Assembly: GCA_002363385.1 (NCBI GenBank)
Contig: DEVL01000001.1
Span: 62,001-126,000 of the forward strand
Reading direction: 5' to 3'
DNA from: Stenotrophomonas maltophilia
GTDB lineage: Bacteria > Pseudomonadota > Gammaproteobacteria > Xanthomonadales > Xanthomonadaceae
Length of the DNA: 64,000 bases
The position numbers and the translations under genes were made by a program. The notes under the pieces were generated by a model. The model worked only from the letters and a program-made list of their open reading frames with translations. It did no database searches and had not been told where the DNA came from. Each line of letters begins with the position of its first letter. Positions within the stretch are counted from its first letter, which is position 1. Shown here piece by piece: positions 43,028 through 52,357 of the stretch.

Positions 43028-44533
43028 TTACTTCAGGCTGATGGTGGTGTTGACGCCATGACCCAGCGTCTCGTCATCGAACCAGCGCGAGGTGATCGTC
43101 TTGGTCTGGGTGTAGAACATCACCACCTGCTTGCCGTACGGGCCCAGGTCGCCGAGCTTGGAGGAACGCGAGCCGGTGAACGAGAACAGCGGCACCGGCA
43201 CCGGGATCGGCACGTTGATGCCGACCTGGCCGACGTCGATGTCTTCCTGGAACTTGCGGGCGGCCGCACCGGACTGGGTGAACAGCGCGGTGCCGTTGCC
43301 GTTCGGGTTGGCGTTGATCAGTTCAATGGCGTCCTCCAGCGTGTCCGCTTCCAGGATCACCAGCACCGGCCCGAAGATTTCCTCGTCGTACACGCGCATG
43401 CCCGGCGTCACGCCGGCGAAGATGGTCGGGCCAACGAAGTTGCCCTTCTCGAAACCATCGACCTGCGGGTTGCGGCCGTCGAGCACCAGCTTGGCGCCCT
43501 GCTCCACGCCCGAGGCGATCAGACCTTCGACACGCTCACGCGCGGCGCAGGAGATGACCGGGCCGACATCGGTACCGGCGACGCTGCCACCGCTCACCTT
43601 CAGCGTCTTGGCCTTGGCCACCAGGTCCGGCACCCACTCGCGTGCTTCGCCGACCAGCACCAGGGTGGAGGCGGCCATGCAGCGCTGACCGGCCGCACCG
43701 AAGGCGGCACCGACCATCGCGTTGAGGCTCTGTTCCTTGTTGGCGTCCGGCAGCACCACGGCGTGATTCTTGGCGCCCATCATGCACTGCACGCGCTTGC
43801 CGGCCAGCGAGGCGCGGTTGTACACGTGGGTGCCGACGCGGGTGGAACCGACGAAGGACACCGCCTTGATATCCGGGTGATCGCAGATCGCGTTGACCAC
43901 GTCTTCGCCGCCGTGCACTACGTTGAGCACGCCTTTGGGGATACCCGCTTCCAGCGCCAGTTCGACCAGGCGCATGGTGACCATCGGATCCTGCTCGGAC
44001 GGCTTGAGGATGAAGGTGTTGCCGGTTGCGATGGCCATCGGGAACATCCACAGCGGAATCATCGCCGGGAAGTTGAACGGGGTGATGCCCGCGCAGACGC
44101 CCAGCGGCTGCAGCAGGGTGTAGGTGTCCACGCCGTTGGCCACGTTGTTGGCCAGCTCACCGAGCTGCAGGTTGCCGATCGCGGCGGCGTGCTCGACCAC
44201 TTCCAGGCCACGGAACACATCGCCCTCGGCATCCGGCACGGTCTTGCCCTGCTCGGCGCTGAGGATGTGGGCCAGCTCGCTCATGTTCTCGCGGATCAGC
44301 TGCTGGTACTTCAGGAAGATGCGCGCACGGGTGCCGATCGGGGTCTTGCGCCAGGTCTTGAACGCTTCCTTGGCCGAGGCGACGGCGGCGTCGACTTCGC
44401 TGGGGGTGGCGAACGGGACCTGGGCCAGGACGTCCTGGGTGGCCGGGTTGACCACGTTCTGCCAATGCGAGCTGGTCGATTCGATGAACTGGCCATCGAT
44501 CAACATGCGGATACGGGGCGCTGCAACAGTCAT
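43028..44533 (-). CDS. mmsA: CoA-acylating methylmalonate-semialdehyde dehydrogenase
   Basis: 501 residues, the usual MmsA length. It converts methylmalonate semialdehyde to propionyl-CoA with NAD and CoA, the last oxidative step of valine degradation. Signatures are [29 protein letters not shown], and the active-site Cys in [11 protein letters not shown]. The ATG at 44533 was chosen; the frame is open to 44566. It leads the operon and is divergent from the ScfR-like regulator gene. An inverted pair of 9-bp sites (TATTCACAG, CTGTGAATA) flanks the divergent starts. Confidence 0.95.
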   Translation of the reverse strand: MTVAAPRIRMLIDGQFIESTSSHWQNVVNPATQDVLAQVPFATPSEVDAAVASAKEAFKTWRKTPIGTRARIFLKYQQLIRENMSELAHILSAEQGKTVPDAEGDVFRGLEVVEHAAAIGNLQLGELANNVANGVDTYTLLQPLGVCAGITPFNFPAMIPLWMFPMAIATGNTFILKPSEQDPMVTMRLVELALEAGIPKGVLNVVHGGEDVVNAICDHPDIKAVSFVGSTRVGTHVYNRASLAGKRVQCMMGAKNHAVVLPDANKEQSLNAMVGAAFGAAGQRCMAASTLVLVGEAREWVPDLVAKAKTLKVSGGSVAGTDVGPVISCAARERVEGLIASGVEQGAKLVLDGRNPQVDGFEKGNFVGPTIFAGVTPGMRVYDEEIFGPVLVILEADTLEDAIELINANPNGNGTALFTQSGAAARKFQEDIDVGQVGINVPIPVPVPLFSFTGSRSSKLGDLGPYGKQVVMFYTQTKTITSRWFDDETLGHGVNTTISLK

Positions 44534-44566
44534 GGACAATCCCGGCGGGTCGAAAGTTGTTTGCAT

Positions 44567-44651
44567 TATTCACAGTGCCACCCTCGATTTCCGGCCTGTA
44601 TACGCTTAATCTGGCCAATGCCCGCTACGATTCTTGTGAATTCTGTGAATA
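44567..44651. promoter_or_regulatory. Inverted 9-bp sites in the mmsA/ScfR-like regulator promoter region
   Basis: TATTCACAG at 44567-44575 and CTGTGAATA at 44643-44651 are exact inverted copies, 67 bp apart. The right copy is part of a tandem GTGAATTCTGTGAATA with 9-bp spacing, and lies within the regulator's first codons if ATG 44618 is used. These are candidate operators for the divergent XRE regulator; by eye only. Confidence 0.45.
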
Positions 44652-46015
44652 GCCAGTCCGTCCAACGCCAGATCGGCCTGCGCCTGCTCAAGCTGCGCGA
44701 GCAGCGCGGCTACAGCCAGCTGGCGCTGGCCAAGGCCTTGGGGCTGTCGGCCAGCTACCTGAACCAGATCGAGCGCAACAAGCGGCCGCTGACCCCGGCG
44801 GTGCAGGGCAAGCTGCGTGAGGTGCTGGGTGACGTCAGCGAGCTGTTCGAGGTCGATGACCCCGGCGCGCTGCAGGAATCGCTGGGCGAGACCCTGCGCG
44901 ACCTGGGCCTGGCGGATGTGAGCAGCACCGAGCTGCGCGCGATGGCCGGCAACCTGCCGCAGATCAGCCGCGCCCTGCTCGACCTGCACCGCCGCCACCT
45001 GATGCTGCGCGAGCATGCCGCCGCGCTCGAGTTCCAGCTGGGCGATGTGCACGCCGGACAGGCGCTGCCGGCGGGCGACCAGGTCCGCGATTTCTTCAAC
45101 CGCATGCACAACCACATCCCCGAGCTGGATGACCTGGCCGAGCAGCTGTTCGGCGAATGGGGGCTGGTGGCCGGGCATGTGGCGCCGCGCCTGCGCCAGC
45201 TGCTGGCCGACCGCCATGGCGTGCTGGTGGAAGTGGGGCCGCTGCAGCCCGGGCGCGAGAAGCGCGTCTACGACGGCGGCAGCCGCACCTTGTGGCTGCC
45301 CGACTACCTGGAGCCGGGCCAGCAGGCGTTCCAGATGGCGGCCGAGCTGGCCCTGCTCGGCTATGCGGCGCAGATCGATGCGGTGATCGCCCGTGCGGGC
45401 TTCGGCGAAGCGGAGCAGATCGCGCAGGCGCGGATCGGCATGTCCAACTACTTCGCCGGGGCGCTGGTGATGCCGTATGCGCAGTTCCTGCGCGCCGCCG
45501 AGCACAGTGCCTACGACATCGATGCCCTGGCCCATCGCTTCGGCGTGGGCTTCGAAGCGGTCTGCCACCGCTTGAGCACGCTGGCGCGGCGCAGTGCGCC
45601 GGGCCTGCCGTTCTTCTTCATCCGCGTGGACCGTGCGGGCAATGTCTCCAAGCGGCATTCGGCCACCGATTTCCACTTCTCGCAGGTGGGTGGCTCGTGC
45701 CCATTGTGGATCGTGTACGAAGCCTTCAACCAACCCGGGCGTGTATTGACCCAGACCGCGCGCATGCCGGACGGGCGTCGTCACTTCTGGTTGGCGCGGC
45801 AGGTGAGCAGTGGGCCGATCGGGCATGGCCAGCCACGCAAGACCTTCGCGGTGGCGCTGGGCTGCGATCTGCAGCATGCCGAGCGGTTGATCTACACGCG
45901 CGGGCTGGATATCCAGAGCCCGGGCAACTCGGTCTCGATCGGCCCAGGCTGCCGCGTGTGCCCGCGCGAGGATTGCATGCAGCGCGCGTTCCCGCAGCTG
46001 CCGGGGCGCGGCTGA
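44618..46015 (+). CDS. ScfR-like XRE regulator (short-chain fatty acyl regulator family)
   Basis: 465 residues. An N-terminal XRE HTH (about 15-75, LAKALGLSASYLNQIERNKR) is followed by an ImmA/IrrE-like domain (about 170-270; FQMAAELALLGY segment without the full HExxH motif). The C-terminal domain is DUF2083-type and ends with a Cys cluster GCRVCPREDCMQRAFP. This family senses acyl-CoA or short-chain acyl metabolites and controls propionate, glyoxylate or methylmalonate genes. Divergent position to mmsA fits control of valine degradation. The start is uncertain: ATG at 44618 or in-frame GTG at 44636/44645. Confidence 0.9.
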   Translation: MPATILVNSVNSQSVQRQIGLRLLKLREQRGYSQLALAKALGLSASYLNQIERNKRPLTPAVQGKLREVLGDVSELFEVDDPGALQESLGETLRDLGLADVSSTELRAMAGNLPQISRALLDLHRRHLMLREHAAALEFQLGDVHAGQALPAGDQVRDFFNRMHNHIPELDDLAEQLFGEWGLVAGHVAPRLRQLLADRHGVLVEVGPLQPGREKRVYDGGSRTLWLPDYLEPGQQAFQMAAELALLGYAAQIDAVIARAGFGEAEQIAQARIGMSNYFAGALVMPYAQFLRAAEHSAYDIDALAHRFGVGFEAVCHRLSTLARRSAPGLPFFFIRVDRAGNVSKRHSATDFHFSQVGGSCPLWIVYEAFNQPGRVLTQTARMPDGRRHFWLARQVSSGPIGHGQPRKTFAVALGCDLQHAERLIYTRGLDIQSPGNSVSIGPGCRVCPREDCMQRAFPQLPGRG

Positions 46016-46038
46016 TGCGGTCCGGTGGTGGTTGGATC

Positions 46039-46062
46039 GTGCCGGCCGATGGCCGGCTCTAC
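46039..46062 (-). repeat. SMAG-type GTAG palindromic element
   Basis: On the minus strand it reads GTAG, then AGCCGGCC-ATC-GGCCGGC. This is the GTAG-headed hairpin of Stenotrophomonas (SMAG) REP-like elements, normally mobilised by RAYT transposases. It sits between two convergent genes. No RAYT gene is in this window. Confidence 0.8.
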
Positions 46063-46078
46063 CGGGTGGCGGAAACCC

Positions 46079-47968
46079 TCAATAGATCGGTGTGACCTTC
46101 ATCTGCGGCAGCGGCCGCGGCGCGCCGTCGGTGAGGTCCGGCCCGAGGTCTTCCCAGGTCTGGCCCTGCTCGACCATGTGCCGCCACAGCTGCTGCGATT
46201 CGCGGCGTTTGTCTTCCGAACTCAGGCGGTACGACGGCGGAGGCGGTGTGCCGGTGGCGACGCTCTGATAGGCCCCTTCGTACGCTGTGACGCGCTGCGC
46301 AGGGTCATCGGTGCGCGCCACATCCAGCGTGTAGCGCTGGTAGGCCGAGGCCAGATTGCGCCAGCGGATCCAGTAGTGGTTGGCGAAAGAGAAATCGCAG
46401 AAGCGCTCCCCGGCGATGCTGCCCTTGTCGGCGATGCGGCTGAGCACAGCCTGTGGCATGTCCAGGTTCATGCCGCCTTCGTCGCCCTCCAGCGCGACAT
46501 GCACGATGCGGTCGCGGTACCCCGGCGCACGCGCCTGGAGCACATCGCGCCAGTTCTGCATGGTCGATACGATCGAAAACAGGAAACCGGACATCTCCGC
46601 CGCGGCCATCGGCTGCGCGATGGACTGGTAGGTGCGCTGCCAGCCATGGCGGTTCTCGGTGGGCAGGAACACGGCCTGCTCCGCGCGCGCATGCGCGTCG
46701 CCCTCAGCCACCACGCTCACGGCGTCAGCAGGCTGCGCGTAGACGAGATTGATGCCGAACGTGGGCCAGCGCGGTAGCGCGGCATCGAACAGGTGGATCG
46801 GGAAGTTGCTGCTGATCCCGCCATCGGAGAACCAGCACACACGGAAGGCGGTGATCACCGGGCCGCAGCTCTGGCCACCACTGGTGAGCCCTTCCATGCT
46901 GTCAGCCACGTTGGTGTTGTCGCGCGGTGGCTCGGCATCCGCCACGGGCTCGCAGCGGCGCTCGCGACGGGCCGGCTCGTGCAGCGGCACCGCGCTGATC
47001 AGCAGCGGGAAGCTCAGGCTCATCCGCGTGGCGACGAGCACCGGCAGGTCCTCGCCATCGACCAGGCGGTAGTAGTCGCGCCCGTCCACCTGCTCCGGCG
47101 CGCCGGCCCGTGCAACCAGCCACTCGACCACGCTGGCGGGAAACAGCTGCGCGAACTCCTCGCGAAGGAACCAGAAATGCGCCGCGTTGAACGGCAGCGT
47201 GCGCGGCTCACTGTGCGACACGCAGGTGGTGATCATCTGCAGCGTGATGGCGTGCGCACCGCTGGGCTCGCCAGGATAGCGTGGCGCTGTATGCAGATCG
47301 CCGAAGGTCAGGGGCTGGTCCTGGGGCTTGCCGGCCAGCGCCTGCAGTTGGGTGTGCAGCCAATCGGTCAACGCCGGCGCGGAGGCATTCGGCTGGGTGC
47401 TGCCGTTGCACAGGCCGAGCAGGTTGCGGCGGGCGACGCGGGCAACGCGCAGCGCCGAGGCCAGGACACCGGCGCCGTAGGCGCACAGCAGCGAGGGCAG
47501 CAACGTCGCCCAGATGCCGTCGGTGCCACCGGCCAGGTAGCCGATGCCAAGCAGGCCGGCCAGCGACAGCAGCACCTCCAGTGGCGCGATCGCAAATACC
47601 GCGGCGAGCAGACACGCGACCTTGCGCGGCAGGCCAGCCTTGCCGGTCAACATCACCAGCAGGCGGTACGCGGTACGCGCGCCATACGCCGGCTGGAACA
47701 GGCTGTGGATGAAGCCTTGCCGTGACAGTTGCGCCGACACGTCGGCCAGCCCCGGAAAGCCCACCGTCGCCGCTACCGGCTCCCCGGCCTGGCGGCGCCG
47801 ATCGCCCAGCGCTGCCGCGGCGGCCACGGCAGCGGCAATGGCCCCGGCCGAGGTACCGCCGATACTCTTGAAGCGGTACTCACGGGCCAGCGACAGCACC
47901 GCGTTGGGATACACGATGCCGCTGGTGATGCCGCCCTTCATGACCAGATCGCAGTACTTGTCCGCCAC
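46079..47968 (-). CDS. Patatin-like phospholipase with hydrophobic insert
   Basis: 629 residues. The patatin nucleophile elbow GGTSAGAIAAAV lies near residue 38, and the catalytic Asp motif DGGISSNFP is in the second half. A hydrophobic stretch of about 60 residues (roughly 115-180) gives two to three membrane segments, so it is likely membrane-bound. Patatins hydrolyse phospholipids to fatty acids. The GTG start at 47968 has GAGG 8 nt upstream; the frame extends to 48043 without a site. It lies downstream of the lipocalin/CFA gene run, in the same direction, 144 bp beyond, suggesting a lipid-remodelling role. Confidence 0.85.
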   Translation of the reverse strand: MADKYCDLVMKGGITSGIVYPNAVLSLAREYRFKSIGGTSAGAIAAAVAAAAALGDRRRQAGEPVAATVGFPGLADVSAQLSRQGFIHSLFQPAYGARTAYRLLVMLTGKAGLPRKVACLLAAVFAIAPLEVLLSLAGLLGIGYLAGGTDGIWATLLPSLLCAYGAGVLASALRVARVARRNLLGLCNGSTQPNASAPALTDWLHTQLQALAGKPQDQPLTFGDLHTAPRYPGEPSGAHAITLQMITTCVSHSEPRTLPFNAAHFWFLREEFAQLFPASVVEWLVARAGAPEQVDGRDYYRLVDGEDLPVLVATRMSLSFPLLISAVPLHEPARRERRCEPVADAEPPRDNTNVADSMEGLTSGGQSCGPVITAFRVCWFSDGGISSNFPIHLFDAALPRWPTFGINLVYAQPADAVSVVAEGDAHARAEQAVFLPTENRHGWQRTYQSIAQPMAAAEMSGFLFSIVSTMQNWRDVLQARAPGYRDRIVHVALEGDEGGMNLDMPQAVLSRIADKGSIAGERFCDFSFANHYWIRWRNLASAYQRYTLDVARTDDPAQRVTAYEGAYQSVATGTPPPPSYRLSSEDKRRESQQLWRHMVEQGQTWEDLGPDLTDGAPRPLPQMKVTPIY

Positions 47969-48073
47969 GTTGCCGTCCTCTGTCCGCCCGTGCGTGGCCG
48001 ATCCACGCACCCTCTCCAGCGGTGCCCGCCACAAGGCAGGCACCGGGGAGATCGATGGGAACAGTATCGCCTG

Positions 48074-48100
48074 CGCGCTTCTCAGGGCCTGAGAAGCGCG
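48074..48100. repeat. Perfect 13-bp inverted repeat between lipocalin and patatin genes
   Basis: CGCGCTTCTCAGG, one G, CCTGAGAAGCGCG. No T-run follows on the minus strand, so the terminator role is weak. It could reduce read-through from the lipid operon into the patatin gene, or bind a regulator. Confidence 0.65.
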
Positions 48101-48112
48101 GCACGGAACGGC

Positions 48113-48649
48113 TTATTCAGCGTTGCCGGACTGCGGCACGCGTCGTACCTGGGAGAGGTCGTAGCCGAGCGCGGCGATGCGGGTCATGGCCGCTTGATAG
48201 TCCGCATCGGAGATCGTGGGCGTGCGCGCCATCAGCCACATGTAATCACGCTTGCTGCGGCCGACGATGGTCTGCTTGTAGTCCGGATCCAGATCCACGA
48301 TCACGTACTCGGCCTGGATCGGCCAGATGAACTGCATGCCCCAGATGGCGCCGCCGGTGCCCTCCTTGACGGTACCGATCGGGTGCATGGTCTTGATCGG
48401 TGCCTGGAAGCTGCCCTTGCGATAGCGGAAGGTGGTCTGGATGCGGCCGTCCGGACGCAGTGCGTAGGACTCCACGGCATCGAACGCTTCACGTTCGGGC
48501 CGGCTGGGGATGTGGGCGATCACATACCAATCGCCCATGAAGCGCGGCACGTCCACGTGCGCCACGGGCGGGATCGGACGGGTGTTGCCGCTGCAGCCGC
48601 CGAGCATCATGCCGACAACCAGCAGGGGAACGAGAGCACGGATGGACAT
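48113..48649 (-). CDS. Outer-membrane lipocalin lipoprotein (Blc-like)
   Basis: 178 residues, same size as E. coli Blc. A lipoprotein signal with LGGC (Cys at about 20) leads into the lipocalin motif FMGDWYVIAHIPSRPER, and later MQFIWPIQAEYVIVDLD. Blc binds lysophospholipids and fatty acids at the outer membrane. The ATG at 48649 is chosen for the signal peptide. It is 28 bp after a CFA-like methyltransferase gene and belongs to the ECF-linked lipid operon by position and direction. Similar lipocalins accompany CFA-like genes in several proteobacteria. Confidence 0.93.
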   Translation of the reverse strand: MSIRALVPLLVVGMMLGGCSGNTRPIPPVAHVDVPRFMGDWYVIAHIPSRPEREAFDAVESYALRPDGRIQTTFRYRKGSFQAPIKTMHPIGTVKEGTGGAIWGMQFIWPIQAEYVIVDLDPDYKQTIVGRSKRDYMWLMARTPTISDADYQAAMTRIAALGYDLSQVRRVPQSGNAE

Positions 48650-48677
48650 GACGGCTTCCTCCAGAAACGTGGGGTGA

Positions 48678-49751
48678 TCACGGACGGTTGAACAGGTAGT
48701 GGGCCACCTGCCACTGCTGGCCCTGCTGGTAGCCGAACAACTCGGCGCAGGCCATCCAGAACATGCGCCAGCGCTGGTGCCACAACGCGGCCGAGGCGTC
48801 GCCATAGGTCTGCCGCAGCACCGCCATCACGGCCTCTTTCTCGCGGTCCTGGTTGGCCAGCCAGTGGTTGGCGGTGCGCTCGTAGTGCGTGCCATCGAGC
48901 AGCCAGCGCTGCTGCAGCTGCAGGTGCTGCTGGAAGAACAGCAGGGTATCTGCCGCCGGCATCAGGCCACCGGTGAAGAAGTGGCGACCCATCCAGTTGT
49001 CGTCGCCCTCGGTCTCGAACGGGTACATCAGCGTGCGGTGCACGAAGATGTGCACGAACAGCTTGCCTTCCGGTCGCAGCCACGCGTGGATGCGCTGCAG
49101 CAGCTGCGGGTAGTTGCGCATGTGTTCGAACATCTCGATCGAGACGCAGCGGTCGAAGGTCTCGGCATCGAGCGTCAGATGATTCACATCACGGGTCAGC
49201 ACGGTGACGTTGATCAGGCCACGTGCACGACACTGCCCCAGGATGTACTCGCGCTGGCTGTTGGAGTTGGAGACGGCGGTGATCTGCGCGTTCGGATAGC
49301 GCTCGGCCATCCACAGCGTCAGCGAACCCCAGCCACAGCCCAGCTCAAGAATATGCTGCCCATCGGCCAGCTGTGCGCGCTCGCCGTAAAGCGCGAGCAT
49401 CGCCTCTTCGGCCTCGTCCAGGGTTTCAGTGCCGGTGGCGTAGTAGCAGCTGCTGTACTTCAGGCGCTTGCCGAGGCAGCGGTGGAAGAACTCGGCGGGC
49501 ACTTCATAGTGCTGGCGATTGGCCGCATCCACGTGCAACGCCACCGCGCTGCTGGCCAGCCCGGCAATCCGCGCGGCAAAGCGCTGCGACTGGACCTGCT
49601 GGCCGCCGGCAAGCTCTTCGCGCAGGCGCTGCTCGCACTGGCGGCGGATGCCCAGCCGCAACAGCGCATCGGGCAGCACCCCGCGTTCGGCCAGGCCGGT
49701 CAGGCCCGGTGCGTAGTCCGGCAGCGGAAGACGGTCACTGGCGACATTCAT
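48678..49751 (-). CDS. Cyclopropane-fatty-acid-synthase-like SAM methyltransferase (second copy)
   Basis: 357 residues. SAM-binding motif ILELGCGWGSLTLWMAERYP is followed by EMFEHMRNYPQLL and a C-terminal FFTGGLMPAADTL segment. It belongs to the CFA-synthase superfamily but is shorter at the N-terminus than E. coli Cfa (382 residues). The activity could be cyclopropanation or methyl transfer to an unsaturated acyl chain. The ATG shares ATGA with the stop of the DUF1295 gene. It differs clearly from the other CFA-like gene at 51101. Confidence 0.9.
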   Translation of the reverse strand: MNVASDRLPLPDYAPGLTGLAERGVLPDALLRLGIRRQCEQRLREELAGGQQVQSQRFAARIAGLASSAVALHVDAANRQHYEVPAEFFHRCLGKRLKYSSCYYATGTETLDEAEEAMLALYGERAQLADGQHILELGCGWGSLTLWMAERYPNAQITAVSNSNSQREYILGQCRARGLINVTVLTRDVNHLTLDAETFDRCVSIEMFEHMRNYPQLLQRIHAWLRPEGKLFVHIFVHRTLMYPFETEGDDNWMGRHFFTGGLMPAADTLLFFQQHLQLQQRWLLDGTHYERTANHWLANQDREKEAVMAVLRQTYGDASAALWHQRWRMFWMACAELFGYQQGQQWQVAHYLFNRP

Positions 49752-50545
49752 GGTGAAGATTCCTTACGGGCAGACGACGAACGGGAGGGGAACCACGGAA
49801 ACAGCATCGGCGTGGTGCGTTGGTATTCGCGGTAATCCTCACCGCGCGAGCGCAGCGCTTGCGCCTCGGTGAAGGGGATGCCGCTGACCCAGCGCAGGAA
49901 CACGTACATCACCAGCGGGCCGGACCAGGCCAGCCACCACAGCGGCGACTGCACGGCCAGCAGCACATAGGTGAACCAGTGCAGCCATTCGAAAAAATAG
50001 TTGGGATGCCGCGAGTAACGCCACAACCCATCGCGGCAGGTCTTGCCCTTGTTGGCCGGATCGGCACGGAAGCGCGCCAGCTGACGATCGGCCAGCGATT
50101 CGCCGCCCACGCTCAGCAACCACATCGCCACCGCGGCGATCAGCCAGCCCCAGCCCTGGGGTGCCGGGTTCACCGACACCGCCACGAACGGCAGTGCGAA
50201 CAGCACGATCAGCAGGGCCTGGAACTGGAAGAAGCCGAAGATCTTTCCCTGGTGGCCGTTCCAGTGCTTGCGCAGATGCTGGTAGCGACCATCCTCGGGC
50301 TCGCTGCGCACGCGGTGCCACAGGTGCAGGGCCAGACGCGAGCCCCACAGGCCGCCCAGCACCGCCAGCGCGATCCTCGGCATCGCCGCGCCATCGCCGA
50401 GCAGTGCCAGCAACAGGGCAGACGCGCCCACACCTTTGGCCCACAGCACATCGACCACCCCGATGTTCTGGTGCCGGCGCTGCCACCACCAGCCCCAGGT
50501 CATCATCACGGCGGCGTACAGCCACACCACCCACAGCATCTTCAT
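49748..50545 (-). CDS. DUF1295 / steroid 5-alpha-reductase-like membrane protein
   Basis: 265 residues with six or more TM segments. The C-terminal CRDGLWRYSRHPNYFFEWLHW is the family signature shared with steroid 5-alpha-reductases and NADPH-dependent isoprenoid/fatty-acyl reductases. An N-terminal part has IGVVDVLWAKGVG. The ATG at 50545 overlaps the DUF2878 stop by four bases. In the ECF-linked lipid operon, it may reduce a modified acyl chain; substrate unknown. Confidence 0.9.
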   Translation of the reverse strand: MKMLWVVWLYAAVMMTWGWWWQRRHQNIGVVDVLWAKGVGASALLLALLGDGAAMPRIALAVLGGLWGSRLALHLWHRVRSEPEDGRYQHLRKHWNGHQGKIFGFFQFQALLIVLFALPFVAVSVNPAPQGWGWLIAAVAMWLLSVGGESLADRQLARFRADPANKGKTCRDGLWRYSRHPNYFFEWLHWFTYVLLAVQSPLWWLAWSGPLVMYVFLRWVSGIPFTEAQALRSRGEDYREYQRTTPMLFPWFPSRSSSARKESSP

Positions 50546-51099
50546 CGTGTGTCTCCTGGAGCAAGTGTGGCAAGGGGTACCGCGCGGGTCTGCCAATGAC
50601 GGGCACACGCCGCAAGGACCGGCAGTGCGATCGCCCAGCCGAGGCCGAGCAGCGCCACGCCGTGCCACTGCGGTGCGGCGAACCCCACCGACGACCAGCC
50701 GCGCGCGGCGGACAGATACGCCAGCGGCGCCAAGAGCAGGCCGACCAGAGCAGCAATGCGCAGATGCCGCTGCAGCGCCGCGAACGACACCGTGAGCGTC
50801 ATCGCGAAGGCGGCCCACAGCGCGAGGATCCAGACGGGGGCGATCCACGCGGCATCGTTGCCAGCTGCGTACCGCACCCACCCAGAGGCGCCGGCCAGCC
50901 CGTCTACGACCAACCCGCAGGCGATCGCTACCAGCATCAATCTGATCTCCACTGACGGCTGCGCGGACCAGACCAGCTGACTCCCCACGTAAACCGCCGC
51001 TGCCACCAGCGCGGGCCAACGCAGCCCGTGACCGGCGCCGATCACGGCGCACAGCCAGACCAGCTGGTTGCCGATCACATTGGCCCAGAAACGCAGCAC
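50542..51099 (-). CDS. DUF2878 membrane protein
   Basis: 185 residues with about six TM segments, with WANVIGNQLVWL at the N-terminus typical of DUF2878. The function of this family is not known, but it is repeatedly found with DUF1295 and CFA-like genes (my recollection). The start used is GTG at 51099, with GGGGAGG about 5 nt upstream; this site lies inside the end of the preceding gene. An upstream TTG at 51117 is less likely. It overlaps the DUF1295 gene by four bases. Confidence 0.82.
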   Translation of the reverse strand: MLRFWANVIGNQLVWLCAVIGAGHGLRWPALVAAAVYVGSQLVWSAQPSVEIRLMLVAIACGLVVDGLAGASGWVRYAAGNDAAWIAPVWILALWAAFAMTLTVSFAALQRHLRIAALVGLLLAPLAYLSAARGWSSVGFAAPQWHGVALLGLGWAIALPVLAACARHWQTRAVPLATLAPGDTR

Positions 51100-51100
51100 T

Positions 51101-52357
51101 TCAGCCCTCCCCGGCAATCAGCGCGGGCCGGAACCCCGGGCGCGCCATCAACAGGTGCGAAACGCCGATGGAGCGCTCCAGGAAACCACCCTCGCAGTAC
51201 GCCAGATAGAACTCCCACATGCGGATGAAGCCCGCATCGAAGCCCTGTGCACGCACCGCCGGCAGCTGGGCCAGGAAGCGCTGGCGCCACGCACGCAGCG
51301 TCAGTGCATAGGATGGGCCGAAATCATGCTGGCCGATCAGCTGCAGATCGCTGCTACGGGTCTTGGCGGCGACGATCGCATTGATCGAGGGAATGAAGCT
51401 GCCGGGGAACACGAAGCGTTTGATGTAGTCGACGCTGCGCCGCGCCTGCTCGTAACGCTGGTCTTCGATGGTGATGGCCTGCAGCAGCGCCAGGCCATCG
51501 TCCTTGAGCAGGCGGGTCAGCGTGGCGAAGTAGGTGTCCAGGTACTGCGCGCCGATCGCCTCGATCATCTCGATGGACACCAGCTTGTCGAACTGGCCCT
51601 CCAGATCGCGGTAATCCTTGAGCAGCAGGGTGACCTTGTCCTGCAGCCCGGCCGCCTCGACCCGCTGCCTGGCCAGCGTGAACTGCTCCACCGAGATGGT
51701 GGTGGTGGTGACGTGGCAGCCGATATGGCGGGCCGCGTACAGCGCGAAGCCACCCCAGCCGGTACCGATCTCGACCACGCGATCAGACGCGGTGAGCTGC
51801 AGCTGCTCGCAGATGCGGGCCAGCTTGCGCTCGGACGCCGCTTCCAGCGTGTCGTCCGGGCTGGCATACAGCGCCGAGGAGTACATCAGGTCTGGCGACA
51901 GGAACAGCGAGAAGAACGGATTGCCGAGGTCGTAGTGCGCGGCAATGTTGCGGCGGCTGCCTTCGCGGGTGTTGCGACGCAGGCGGTTCCAGCCTTTCAG
52001 CAGCCAGCCGCCGATGCGCGCCGGGCCGCCCTCCATGCCATCAAGCAGATCCCGGTTGCGCACCAGCAACTGCACCAGCGCGACCAGGTCATCGCAGCGC
52101 CAGTCACCGCGGATGTAGGCCTCGCCTGCACCCACGCTGCCCTGTGCGGCCACCGCGCGGTAGAAACCGGGGTCGTCCACCCAGACCGTCACCTGGGGCG
52201 TGGCGTCGGGATCGCCGATCACCACATCGCCCACGGCATCGCGCAGCCGCAGATGCCCACCGCGCAGCGGTGCCAGCTGCGCCAGCAGGCGCCCGCGCAG
52301 GAACCCTTCAAGGGCGGACGGTTGCGGCACGGCTACCGCGCGTGTCATGTCGTTCAT
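51101..52357 (-). CDS. Cyclopropane-fatty-acid-synthase-like SAM methyltransferase (first copy)
   Basis: 418 residues. An N-terminal domain of about 130 residues (SCP2-like, with WVDDPGFYRAVAAQGSVG) precedes the Rossmann domain: NIAAHYDLGNPFFSLFLSP, MYSSALY, VVEIGTGWGGFALYAARHIG and EMIEAIGAQYLDTYF. These are canonical CFA-synthase motifs. The ATG at 52357 is fixed by an ATGA overlap with the DUF1365 stop. Together with the desaturase at 54400, it could methylate or cyclopropanate a newly made double bond. Confidence 0.92.
   Translation of the reverse strand: MNDMTRAVAVPQPSALEGFLRGRLLAQLAPLRGGHLRLRDAVGDVVIGDPDATPQVTVWVDDPGFYRAVAAQGSVGAGEAYIRGDWRCDDLVALVQLLVRNRDLLDGMEGGPARIGGWLLKGWNRLRRNTREGSRRNIAAHYDLGNPFFSLFLSPDLMYSSALYASPDDTLEAASERKLARICEQLQLTASDRVVEIGTGWGGFALYAARHIGCHVTTTTISVEQFTLARQRVEAAGLQDKVTLLLKDYRDLEGQFDKLVSIEMIEAIGAQYLDTYFATLTRLLKDDGLALLQAITIEDQRYEQARRSVDYIKRFVFPGSFIPSINAIVAAKTRSSDLQLIGQHDFGPSYALTLRAWRQRFLAQLPAVRAQGFDAGFIRMWEFYLAYCEGGFLERSIGVSHLLMARPGFRPALIAGEG

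Noticed and set aside
43001..44617. Upstream extension of the ScfR-like regulator frame through mmsA
   Set aside because: The first 539 codons are antisense to mmsA; the regulator's HTH begins only after 44618.
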